A DNA stretch of 41,019 nucleotides from Candidatus Binatia bacterium (GTDB lineage: Bacteria > Desulfobacterota > Binatia > UBA1149 > CAITLU01): the NCBI GenBank assembly GCA_036493895.1, contig DASXOZ010000027.1, positions 1 to 41,019 on the forward strand, read 5' to 3'. Under the pieces are notes generated by a model. It saw nothing but the letters and a program-made list of their open reading frames with translations, had not been told where the DNA came from and did not search any database. A program made the translations under genes and the position numbers. This document shows, piece by piece, positions 9,510 through 17,346 of this stretch; position 1 is the stretch's first letter; each line of letters starts with the position of its first letter.

Positions 9510-11059
9510 TGCGCGGCGTGCGGGCGTTGGCGCAGCGGCTGTTCGGCATCGACGGTCGGTCTCTCGCAGCATTTCGCATCGGCATCGGATCGCTCGTCCT
9601 CGCCGATCTGTGGACGCGCTCCGCTGCGATCGAGCAGCACTACTCCGACGCAGGCGTGCTGCCGCGGGACGCCTACGCGCGACTGCTCGCGGTGAGTCCG
9701 TGGCAGTGGTCCGTTCATTTCGTGACCGGGAGCGTGGCCGGCCAGTCCGCGCTCTTCCTGTTCGCAACCGTCGCGGCTTGCGCGCTGATCGCAGGCTATC
9801 GCACGCGGGCGGCAACGATCGTGACGTGGGCGATGCTCGTCTCGCTGCAGGCGCGCAATCCGATGGTGCTCTACGGCGCGGACCAGTTGCTGCGCGTGAT
9901 GCTGTTCTGGTCGATGTTCCTTCCGCTCGGCTGCGTGTGGGCATTCGATCGGTACAAGGCACCCTCGCCCCTCGCGCCGTCCCGGCATGTTTCGACGGCT
10001 ACTGCCGCGCTGCTGCTGCAGCCGTGCGTGATGTACCTGTTTGCGGGGCTGCTCAAGTGGAACGACTCCTGGCAATCGGGCAGCGCACTCGGGTACGCGC
10101 TGGCGGCGGAAACGTATGCGACCGGGATCGGCCGCATGCTGGGCCGCTCACCGGCACTGGTGGCTGCGCTCGGCCGGCTCGTGCCGTGGATCGAGATCCT
10201 CGCGCCGATCCCTCTGCTGCTGCCATGGCGAACGGCGACGGTGCGCATGGTGACGCTCGTGCTGCTCGCCGGTTTTCACGCGGCGATGGGGCTTTCGCTT
10301 CACACCGGGCTTTTCCAGCCGGTCGCCGTCGTCGCGCTGATTCCGTTCCTCCCCACCGGGTTCTGGGAACGAGTCGGAACCGGCCATCCGCGCACTGCGA
10401 ACGCAGGGATCCCGGCGCCCGCGTCAACGACGACCCGCGCGCGCTGGTTTTCGATGGTACAGCAGACCCTGGTCGGCGTCCTTTTCGCGTACGTGCTGGC
10501 ATGGAACGTCGTCGGTCTCAGTACCGAGCAATACGCCGCGCAGCACAACCTCGCCTGGATGCAGGAGTGGTGGCGCGCGGGCCGAACCGGCGTGCCGCTG
10601 TCGTTTCGCGACTACGCCATCGAGCGCGAGATGGGGAATATCGGGTGGATCGGGCGCGTCTTCGCGCTGTACCAGCGATGGGACATGTTCGAGAGCGTCG
10701 GACCGGAAATCCGCGGCTGGCCGGTCATCGTCGGTACTCTCGGCGACGGTCGCAAGGTGAGCGTTCTCGATGAACGCGCGGTGGACAAGGACGCTGCGCA
10801 GGTCGCGCCGGCGGCGCCGCTGTCGTTCTATCCGGGCGCGCGATGGCTCGTCTACTTCACGTATCTTCGGACGCCGGGAACCAAGCCCGCAAGAGAGTTG
10901 CTGCCTGCCGTGGTGACGCGGGACTGGGACCGGCGCAACCCGGGCAGCAAGCTCGTATCGATGCGAATTGCATTCGTCACTGCGGGCGATGGATCGACGA
11001 GCGGCAAGTCCGAAGTCTGGTACGACGGGATGACGCAAGGGAACGGCCTCGGACAGTGA
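9509..11059 (+). CDS. HTTM-domain membrane protein (vitamin K gamma-carboxylase-like fold)
   Basis: 516 residues. The N-terminal part (LFGIDGRSLAAFRIGIGSLVLADL, HYSDAGVLPRDAYARL, YRTRAATIVTWAMLVSLQARNP) is typical of the HTTM domain, the membrane core shared with vitamin K-dependent gamma-glutamyl carboxylase. Further segments include QPCVMYLFAGLLKWN and a long soluble C-terminus (about 345-516). Bacterial HTTM proteins are mostly uncharacterised, and I do not infer carboxylase activity. The start is GTG 9509, one base inside the upstream stop, with GAGG four bases before it. Open frame further upstream overlaps the previous gene and is not protein-like. It faces the GTPase operon tail to tail. 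Confidence 0.75.
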   Translation: MRGVRALAQRLFGIDGRSLAAFRIGIGSLVLADLWTRSAAIEQHYSDAGVLPRDAYARLLAVSPWQWSVHFVTGSVAGQSALFLFATVAACALIAGYRTRAATIVTWAMLVSLQARNPMVLYGADQLLRVMLFWSMFLPLGCVWAFDRYKAPSPLAPSRHVSTATAALLLQPCVMYLFAGLLKWNDSWQSGSALGYALAAETYATGIGRMLGRSPALVAALGRLVPWIEILAPIPLLLPWRTATVRMVTLVLLAGFHAAMGLSLHTGLFQPVAVVALIPFLPTGFWERVGTGHPRTANAGIPAPASTTTRARWFSMVQQTLVGVLFAYVLAWNVVGLSTEQYAAQHNLAWMQEWWRAGRTGVPLSFRDYAIEREMGNIGWIGRVFALYQRWDMFESVGPEIRGWPVIVGTLGDGRKVSVLDERAVDKDAAQVAPAAPLSFYPGARWLVYFTYLRTPGTKPARELLPAVVTRDWDRRNPGSKLVSMRIAFVTAGDGSTSGKSEVWYDGMTQGNGLGQ

Positions 11060-11108
11060 CCACCCCTCCCCTGTCCGGCGACACGGCGGTAGCGCCGGCG
11101 CGTCGAAT

Positions 11109-11129
11109 CGTTTCGTGCTCTACGAAACG
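11109..11129. terminator. Hairpin between convergent operons
   Basis: Perfect 8-bp stem CGTTTCGT / ACGAAACG (11109-11116 and 11122-11129) with a 5-base loop. It sits between the HTTM stop (11059) and the tail of the GAP1-like gene and overlaps the latter's stop codon. There is no T-run on either side, so a terminator role is uncertain. Confidence 0.35.
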
Positions 11130-12076
11130 CTGTGCCGCGCCAACCGCGCCGCGAGAGCGTCCGGCTTGAACTCGCGGCGGTCGATCGATTCGCACAGCGC
11201 CGCGACGTCGAGGATTTCGCGCAGGTTCCATCCGCCGGTCAGGCGATCAGCGACGCTCGTCGCTTCGTCGCCTCGTCCTTCGTTCCACCAGCGCAGCACC
11301 AGCGTCCACCACGGCGCCAGCGGGCCTTCGAGCGCAGGTGCGCTCTTTTCGAGATCGACGCACTCGACTTTCTGTCCGCGCGTCGCGCGCAGCGTGTCCT
11401 GGTCGATGCGATCCGTCAGCGTCGTCTTGACGCCGCGGGCGGGACTGAAGCGAAGCCCTGCGCAGGCATCGACGCGCTCGCGCAGGCACGCCGGAAGCAG
11501 GCGAAGCGCCTGCTCGAAGACTTCGACGGGAGCACCGCCGGCCGCGACGACGCAGGTGCGGCCTTCGAACAGAAGCGACGCGACGCGGGCGACACTTTCG
11601 ATGCGGGCGCTCTTGGCCGGCGCCGGCGCCTGTCCGCGCGCGACGCCCACTTTTGCGAGCGGGGAGCTTCCGAGCGGCGGCTTCGGCAGCACCGAGGCAG
11701 CCAGCGCATCGCGAAGCAGCGCCGGCGCAGGACCTTCGCGCCTGGCATCGCCCGCGTCCGCGAGAAGAAAATCGGTCCACACCCGCCCGCCGCCGCGCCG
11801 CGTATGCTCGGCGCCGGCAACGCGCACGAATCCCCAGGCGGCACGCCCGCTGCTCTGCAGGTGAAACAGCATCGTCGCGCGGCCCGACTCCCCGACGAGA
11901 GAGCCGTGCGACGGCGCCCGGCGTGTCAGCTCCTGTCTCTCTTCGAGCTTGAGCCCGCCGCTCCACGCAACGAGGCGGTAGCCTTCGCCGATGTTCGAAG
12001 GCAGGGAGGTGAAGATCGCGCGGTCGCACTCGAGGGCGACCGGAACCGTGCCGCTCAGATCCGCGAGATCAGCCAC
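11120..12076 (-). CDS. GAP1-N-like protein, partner of the upstream GTPase
   Basis: About 318 residues, last gene of the five-gene operon. The N-terminus (CDRAIFTSLPSNIGEGYRLVAW, residues 17-38) and EHTRRGGGRVWTDFLL resemble the GTPase-associated protein 1 N-terminal (GAP1-N) family that accompanies bacterial TRAFAC GTPases in conflict systems, as I recall it. Residues 30-130 form that domain; the remainder is a variable alpha/beta region with no motif I know. GTG 12076 is the likely start: it overlaps the GTPase end by 22 bases, pointing to coupling and a fixed stoichiometry. Assignment is by eye and needs a profile search; the close link to a GTPase supports it. The role, regulation or sensing for the GTPase, is inferred. 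Confidence 0.55.
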   Translation of the reverse strand: MADLADLSGTVPVALECDRAIFTSLPSNIGEGYRLVAWSGGLKLEERQELTRRAPSHGSLVGESGRATMLFHLQSSGRAAWGFVRVAGAEHTRRGGGRVWTDFLLADAGDARREGPAPALLRDALAASVLPKPPLGSSPLAKVGVARGQAPAPAKSARIESVARVASLLFEGRTCVVAAGGAPVEVFEQALRLLPACLRERVDACAGLRFSPARGVKTTLTDRIDQDTLRATRGQKVECVDLEKSAPALEGPLAPWWTLVLRWWNEGRGDEATSVADRLTGGWNLREILDVAALCESIDRREFKPDALAARLARHSVS

Positions 12077-12954
12077 TCGAACGGTTCCAGGATCCCCTGC
12101 AGCGAGGTGTGAAGGGGAATCGGCCTTGCGAACTCGAGGCCGTCGTCGTCGGCGCCGGTCGCGTAGGCCAGCGAGCCGACCGAGCTGCACGCGAAGTACT
12201 CGACGGTCGCGAAGCGGCTCTCGCACAGGTTCCACAGGCGGTTGAGGCTGCCCTGCACGAAGCGGCGCGTGTCATCGAAGCTCTCCGGGCAGTGGTCCGC
12301 CTTGCAGAGCACGATCGCGATCGGCGTCTGCACCTTGGCGTCGCGCTTGGTCTGGAACAGCGAGTCGATGTAGCTCATCATCTTGAGCGCGAAGAAGTCG
12401 GGCCGCGTCGCGCCGTTGGCCGCGAGCGCTGCATCGACCAGCAGCATCGAGCCGGCCGACTTGCCGAGCAGGCTGCGGATCACCTTGTACGTGGCCGGAT
12501 TGGCGATCTCGGCGGCGAGCGACTCGCCGGCAAGATCGGGCATCACCAGGTCGTACCATTTGGAGCGCCGTCCGCCGGCCTTTCGCGCCTGGTAGTACGC
12601 CCAGTGCCACCGGTCGGGCTCCATCGCGGTCTTGGCCGGGAACGTCCGCTGCGTCATGCTCGCGACGACGTTCTGCTGCATGTCGACGCTGTAGGCGCCC
12701 TTCGGGATCGCTTCGAATTCGTTTGCCCGCTGCGAAAGCATGTCGAGCAGGAAGCCGAGGTAGACGGTCTTTCCGACGTTGCTGTCGCCGAGCACGCTGA
12801 CGATCTGCGGCGCACGGCCCTGGGTGACCGAGTCGTGCACCAGCGCCATCGGCGCCGAGCATTCGCTGCAGACGACGACGTCGACGGTGTTCAGCGCGTC
12901 GCAGATCATGCAGCGAAGCTGCGGATCGTTCGGTTCGGCCTGCATCCAACCCAT
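12055..12954 (-). CDS. Zinc-ribbon TRAFAC-type GTPase (DO-GTPase2-like)
   Basis: 299 residues. A zinc ribbon comes first (C15-x2-C18 and C29-x2-C32). A GTPase domain follows: P-loop GDSNVGKT (56-63), a probable switch I around TFPAKT (104-109), switch II PDLAGE (139-144) and base-recognition CKAD (217-220, in place of NKxD or TKxD). This order fits the bacterial double-GTPase/GAP1 class of conflict NTPases rather than Era/Obg housekeeping GTPases; there is no KH or TGS domain. ATG 12954 is favoured over ATG 12960 because GAGGA lies six bases before it but directly abuts 12960. It begins 9 bases after the FGE-like stop and overlaps the GAP1-like gene. It is probably the NTP-driven switch of the operon. 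Confidence 0.75.
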   Translation of the reverse strand: MGWMQAEPNDPQLRCMICDALNTVDVVVCSECSAPMALVHDSVTQGRAPQIVSVLGDSNVGKTVYLGFLLDMLSQRANEFEAIPKGAYSVDMQQNVVASMTQRTFPAKTAMEPDRWHWAYYQARKAGGRRSKWYDLVMPDLAGESLAAEIANPATYKVIRSLLGKSAGSMLLVDAALAANGATRPDFFALKMMSYIDSLFQTKRDAKVQTPIAIVLCKADHCPESFDDTRRFVQGSLNRLWNLCESRFATVEYFACSSVGSLAYATGADDDGLEFARPIPLHTSLQGILEPFEWLISRI

Positions 12955-12963
12955 GGCCATTCC

Positions 12964-13908
12964 TCAGTTGCCGCGGCGGCCGGCGTCCAGCACGCAGCGG
13001 AAGCCGACGTTGTGGGGACGGGCCAGACAGGCCAGCCCGGTGCGGAAATGGCTCGTGGCCTGGCACGAGAAGTACGTGTCGAACGCGCCGCCGCGGATCG
13101 ACTTGAGCAGCATGTCACCGACCACGGGGCGTCCCTTTTCGTCGGTCACTTCGAAATCGCTGGACGTCCATTCCCAGACGTTGCCGATGAGCTGCAGAAC
13201 GCCGTTGGGCGCGGCGCCCTCGGTGTGAGCGCCGACCGGAACGGTGCCGCCCTTGCCCGAAGCCCACGTGTTGCAGCGCCGTGGATCGTGCGAGTCGCCC
13301 CACGGGTAGCGGCGGAACACGTGCGCGGACGTGCGGATGCGCCAGCTTGCCGCCATCTGCCATTCGGCTTCGGTCGGCAGGCGGAACCCGGCCCACGCTG
13401 CGTACGTCGCGGCCTCGTACGAGCAGATGCCGACGACCGGATGATCCGACCTGGACGGATCGTGACGGCCGCCGCGCCAGAAGCGCGGTCCCGCTTTTCC
13501 GGTCAGGTCCTGAAACCCGATCAAATGAGGCCAGATCGACTCCGGCCAGATCTCGAGGTCCTCGTAGGCGCCCGAGTCGACGAACTTCTGGTACTGCGCG
13601 TTGGTGACGCAGGTGCGCGCGAGCAGGAAGGGCTCGGTTTCGTAATCGACTTCGGGACAGCCCGGCTCGTCGACGATCGTCGTCGGCATCGAGACGAAGC
13701 CTTCGGGCACCAGCGAGAAACGCTGGTCGATCGCATCGAGCGCCGACTGGAAAATCGTTTCGTAATCCTGGTGGGCGCGCCACTTCTCGCCGCGCGTGAC
13801 GATGACGCCGAAGCGCTCGAGCTGCATGTGCGCACGCAGCGGATCTTCGTCGATTCCCGCTCTTCCTCCCCCACCGGGGGAATCCTGACGCCAGAAGCCT
13901 CGCAGCAT
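12964..13908 (-). CDS. Formylglycine-generating-enzyme-like (SUMF1/FGE fold) protein
   Basis: 314 residues. The FGE/sulfatase-modifying fold is clear: FLLARTCVTNAQYQKF, HPVVGICSYEAATYAAWAGFRLPTEAEWQMAA, RRYPWGD, GNVWEWTSSDF, SIRGGAFD and RPHNVGFRCVL. True FGE oxidises a sulfatase Cys using two cysteines five residues apart. By eye, the first is kept here (FSCQATSHFR, near residue 280) but the second position is His, so classical activity is doubtful. FGE-like domains in prokaryotic signalling and conflict loci often act as binding modules. ATG 13908 is set by GGAGG ten bases upstream; the longer open frame is shadow. It lies 37 bases after the coiled-coil gene and 9 before the GTPase. There is no signal peptide, so it is cytosolic. 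Confidence 0.85.
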   Translation of the reverse strand: MLRGFWRQDSPGGGGRAGIDEDPLRAHMQLERFGVIVTRGEKWRAHQDYETIFQSALDAIDQRFSLVPEGFVSMPTTIVDEPGCPEVDYETEPFLLARTCVTNAQYQKFVDSGAYEDLEIWPESIWPHLIGFQDLTGKAGPRFWRGGRHDPSRSDHPVVGICSYEAATYAAWAGFRLPTEAEWQMAASWRIRTSAHVFRRYPWGDSHDPRRCNTWASGKGGTVPVGAHTEGAAPNGVLQLIGNVWEWTSSDFEVTDEKGRPVVGDMLLKSIRGGAFDTYFSCQATSHFRTGLACLARPHNVGFRCVLDAGRRGN

Positions 13909-13945
13909 CGAACCGTTGCCTCCGTCCTCTCGTCGCTTGCGGCCG

Positions 13946-15022
13946 TCAGATGGTGCCGATCGCGCGTCGACGCGCGTCGCGGCACAGCTTCTGGTAGCGC
14001 TCGACCGACGCCGACACCGGCGGCTCCGCGGTCGGTGGAACACCGCCGTTGGCCTCCGCGCCCCTGCCCCACGAGCGCTCGGTCAGCCCGAAACGGCTCA
14101 GCAGGTCGGTCCTCTCGTTGGAAATGTGGCCGACTTCCTCGACCAATTGCTCGCGCAGCGTCGTCAGGTTGGTGCTCGCGGCGTTGAGCTCGTTGATCTT
14201 GGCTTCCCAGCGCTGGCGCAGCGCAATCATCTCGTCCTTCTGCTTGGCGAGCTGCTGGATGCGAAGCTCCAGCGTGCCCTGGCGCTCGACGACCTGGGCC
14301 TCGCGCTGCTCGAGCTCGGAGACCATGGCGTCGAACTGGCGTTGCCGGTTCTCGAGCGCGTCCAGCGACTCGGCCAGCGCGCGGCGGTCTTCCTCGAGCT
14401 GCATCGCCGTTTCGTCGTGACGCTCGCGCTCGGCGCGCAGCGTCTCGCGGTCGTGCTGGTGCTTGTCGCGCGCGGCACCGAGCTCGATGCCGCCGACGCG
14501 CAGCTTCTCGCGATCGACTTCCATTTCGGCGCTCTGGCGCTCGAGCGTGCTCTTGTGGTCGACGACGTCGCGTTCGCGCGTGTCGAGCTCCTTGGAGCGG
14601 CCGTCGAGCGCAATCTTGTGCTGGGTCTGCTCGGCCTCGCGGCGGCGGATCTCTTCGGCGCGACGCTTGAGATCGTCGGCCTCGACCTGGAACGTGGCGC
14701 TGAGCTGGCGGATCCTTTCCTCGAGCCCCTCGAAGCGCTTCTCGCGCTCGCCGAGATCGCTTTCGCGACGCTCGTACTCGTCGCACAGCGACGTCTGTTC
14801 GTTGTCGAGGCGCTCGCGCTGGTCGACGATACGCGCGTGCTGCTGCGTGAGCGTCTCGCGGCAGGTATCCAGGACCTCGGCGCGCGCCTGCAGCAGCTCG
14901 CGGATCTGCTGCACCGTCTTCAAGACGTCCTGGCCCATGTGCGCGAGCTTGGCCAGATCCGGCGACTCGGGCTCGTCGACCGCGAGGACGGGATCGGTTT
15001 CCACGGAAGCCTGTGTGCTCAT
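13946..15022 (-). CDS. Long cytosolic coiled-coil protein
   Basis: 358 residues with no signal peptide or membrane segment. Residues about 40-290 are an almost unbroken coiled coil with strong heptad character, very rich in E, R, Q and L (for example REKRFEGLEERIRQL). A glycine/proline break (GRGAEANGGVPPTAEPP) follows, then a short basic tail (ERYQKLCRDARRRAIGTI). ATG 15022 has GGAAG five to six bases upstream and starts two bases after the previous stop. There is no catalytic motif. In context it may be a scaffold or sensor rod for the GTPase/FGE-like complex (inference). Its first 35 residues are acidic and disordered. Confidence 0.7.
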   Translation of the reverse strand: MSTQASVETDPVLAVDEPESPDLAKLAHMGQDVLKTVQQIRELLQARAEVLDTCRETLTQQHARIVDQRERLDNEQTSLCDEYERRESDLGEREKRFEGLEERIRQLSATFQVEADDLKRRAEEIRRREAEQTQHKIALDGRSKELDTRERDVVDHKSTLERQSAEMEVDREKLRVGGIELGAARDKHQHDRETLRAERERHDETAMQLEEDRRALAESLDALENRQRQFDAMVSELEQREAQVVERQGTLELRIQQLAKQKDEMIALRQRWEAKINELNAASTNLTTLREQLVEEVGHISNERTDLLSRFGLTERSWGRGAEANGGVPPTAEPPVSASVERYQKLCRDARRRAIGTI

Positions 15023-15024
15023 GT

Positions 15025-15963
15025 TCACTTCCTTCTCCACCACGAAGAGGACGAAGTCGTCTTGCTGTCTTCCTTCGACGGCGCCGCGGCCTGCGCTTCG
15101 GCGTGACCCTGGCGCGCTTTGTCGATCAATCGTTCGATCGCAGTATCCGGGTCGAGGCGGCGCAGCAGGCGCACGCGCCGCGCGATCGCCTCTTCGAGCT
15201 CGGACAGCAGCGCTTCCTCGGCGGCGGCTTTCTGCGCGCGCTCCTCAGGCGTCGGGCCCTGCACGATCGGTCGCACGGCTTTCGGGGCCTTCGACGCTCG
15301 CACGCCGCCCTTTCGGGGCTGCGAACCATCGTTGGGGTTCCACGTCGGCCATGCTTGCGGCTGAGTGCCTGTGCCCTGCGCAGACTCGGGCCAGTTTCCG
15401 GTCGGCGTCGTCGGCCACTGCATCATGCCGCCGGTGGCCGTGTTCTGCTGAGGACCGCCTTGCGGGAATCCCGGCGGCGGCTGGCCGGCGTTCGGCTGCG
15501 GCCCACCATGACCGGCGCCGTGAGCGCCGTGGTAAGCCGCCTGCGGCGGCTGTTGCGGCCACTCGTTGGACGATGGCAGGTTCTGGAACGACGACGGCGG
15601 AGGCGGCGCGCCTGGTGCGCTCGGCTGCGGCCGCGACGCCGACGGCGGAGTCCAGCTCGTGTCCACCGACGATTGCACCGACGACCAGTCGGGGAGCGGC
15701 GGCGCGCTCGGAATGTGCGCGGCCGCTGCCGACGCGGCGAGCGAAGGCATCGGGGCTTCGTCGTAGAGATTGCTGGAAGGTCGCGGGGCCGGTGGCGCTT
15801 GCGGCAGCGGTCGCGTCGCGAACGCGCTGCGAAGCTGGTCCTGCGCGCTCTTGAGCGCGTCGGTCCATTCCCACAGTTTCGCGTCGAGATCGGCGATGGC
15901 CTTCTCGATCACGGCATCGTCGCCGGGCGGAACTGCGCTCCGGAGAATTTCGACAGCAGTCAT
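15025..15963 (-). CDS. Pro/Gln/Gly-rich protein with helical ends, first gene of the GTPase operon
   Basis: 312 residues. The N-terminal 55 residues are helical (TAVEILRSAVPPGDDAVIEK, LDAKLWEWTDALKSAQDQL). Residues about 60-235 are low complexity, rich in P, Q, G, S and W. The C-terminal 70 residues are helical (ERAQKAAAEEALLSELEEAI, RRLDPDTAIERLIDKARQG) and end in WWRRK. No enzyme motif or known domain. The start ATG 15963 has GAGGGG five bases upstream; the frame extends to 16146 but only through the intergenic region. The long disordered linker between two helices suggests a multivalent adaptor or condensate-forming partner (inference). It stops two bases before the coiled-coil gene. Confidence 0.65.
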   Translation of the reverse strand: MTAVEILRSAVPPGDDAVIEKAIADLDAKLWEWTDALKSAQDQLRSAFATRPLPQAPPAPRPSSNLYDEAPMPSLAASAAAAHIPSAPPLPDWSSVQSSVDTSWTPPSASRPQPSAPGAPPPPSSFQNLPSSNEWPQQPPQAAYHGAHGAGHGGPQPNAGQPPPGFPQGGPQQNTATGGMMQWPTTPTGNWPESAQGTGTQPQAWPTWNPNDGSQPRKGGVRASKAPKAVRPIVQGPTPEERAQKAAAEEALLSELEEAIARRVRLLRRLDPDTAIERLIDKARQGHAEAQAAAPSKEDSKTTSSSSWWRRK

Positions 15964-16205
15964 GCGATCCCCTCGCAGTGCGAATCGTAAAGGGAGGACC
16001 GCGGCAGAGAACGAAGAAGTCGTCTCACGCACCCAAGTCCCCACCCTTGAGCGGAGCCGAGTATCATCCTTCGCCAAGGCGTTAGAAACCGGATTCTCAG
16101 ATTTTCTTGCAGCGCACCCGCACCCCCTCCGATGCGGGAAAAACAAGGCCGCCGCGCTTGCGGCGCGTGTTCGCGTCCGGGCCTCGGTCTCCGTTAAAAT
16201 GACCT

Positions 16206-17330
16206 ATGCCCGGCAGCAGTTTTGGCCATGCACTAAGGATTACGACTGCGGGCGAAAGCCACGGTCCCGCCAACGTCGTCATCATCGACGGAGTGCCTCC
16301 CGGAATCGCGCTTTCGGTCGAGGACCTGCTCGTCGATCTGGACCGGCGCCGCCCGGGCCAGAGCCGGATCGTCACCCAGCGCCAGGAGTCGGACGTCCCG
16401 CAGATCCTGTCCGGGGTCTTCGAGGGCGTGACCACCGGTACGTCGCTGGCGATCCTGATCGCCAACGAGGACCAGCGAAGCCGCGACTACGACGAGATCA
16501 AGGAGCTCTATCGCCCCGGCCACGCGGACTTCACGTTCGACGCGAAGTATGGTGTGCGAGATTACCGCGGAGGCGGACGTTCGAGCGCGCGCGAGACCAA
16601 TGTCCGGGTAGCCGCCGGTGTCGTCGCCAAGCGCATACTGGCCGAGGCCTGCGGGGCCCGCGTCGTCGGGTACGTACGGCAGGTCGGCGAGATCCGTGCC
16701 GACATCCCCTCCCCCTCGGATGTCACGCTGGAGCAGGTCGAGACGCTGCCCGACGGAAGCCCGAACATCGTGCGCTGCCCCGATCCGTCGGCGGCAGCGC
16801 GGATGGTCGAGCTGATCGAGGGCCTGCGAAAGCAGCAGGACTCGGTGGGCGGCCTGGCCGAGATCGTCGCGACGGGAGTTCCGGCGGGCCTCGGCGAGCC
16901 GGTCTTCGACAAGCTCAAGGCCGACCTGGCCAAGGCGCTGCTCAGCCTGCCGGCGGTGATGGCGTTCGAGTACGGCGACGGCATGGCAGTCGCGCAGGCA
17001 CGCGGCAGCCAGAACAACGACGTATTTGAGACCGACGAGGCAGGGGCCGTGCGCACGCGGACCAACCGCCACGGCGGAATGCTCGGCGGCATCAGCAGCG
17101 GCATGCCGATCGTCGTGCGCGCGGCAGTCAAGCCGACCAGCAGCCTGCCGCTCTCGCAGGAAACCGTAACGCGCGGGGGCGAGGCGGCGACGGTGCGCAC
17201 GAAGGGCCGCCACGATCCGTGCCTGCTTCCGCGCTTCGTGCCGATGGGCGAGGCGATGGTCGCGCTCGTGCTCGCGGATCATTTCCTGCGCTGGCGGGCC
17301 CAGCGCGGGGTCGTTCGCAGCGACGGCTGA
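16206..17330 (+). CDS. aroC: Chorismate synthase AroC
   Basis: 374 residues, normal length. It makes chorismate from EPSP with reduced FMN, the last step of the shikimate pathway; cytosolic. Family signatures are complete: GESHGPANVVIIDGVPPG (residues 17-34), RQESDVPQILSG, GVRDYRGGGRSSARET with RVAAG, the QNND and GGMLGGISSGMPI region, and RHDPCLLPRFVPMGEAMVA near the C-terminus. ATG 16206 opens with the expected SSFGHALRITTAGESHG. It shares the 242-base region 15964-16205 with the divergent GTPase operon and ends 16 bases before the tail of the FHA gene. It is a housekeeping gene embedded in accessory minus-strand genes. Confidence 0.97.
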   Translation: MPGSSFGHALRITTAGESHGPANVVIIDGVPPGIALSVEDLLVDLDRRRPGQSRIVTQRQESDVPQILSGVFEGVTTGTSLAILIANEDQRSRDYDEIKELYRPGHADFTFDAKYGVRDYRGGGRSSARETNVRVAAGVVAKRILAEACGARVVGYVRQVGEIRADIPSPSDVTLEQVETLPDGSPNIVRCPDPSAAARMVELIEGLRKQQDSVGGLAEIVATGVPAGLGEPVFDKLKADLAKALLSLPAVMAFEYGDGMAVAQARGSQNNDVFETDEAGAVRTRTNRHGGMLGGISSGMPIVVRAAVKPTSSLPLSQETVTRGGEAATVRTKGRHDPCLLPRFVPMGEAMVALVLADHFLRWRAQRGVVRSDG

Positions 17331-17346
17331 ATCCGGAAGCCTGACT

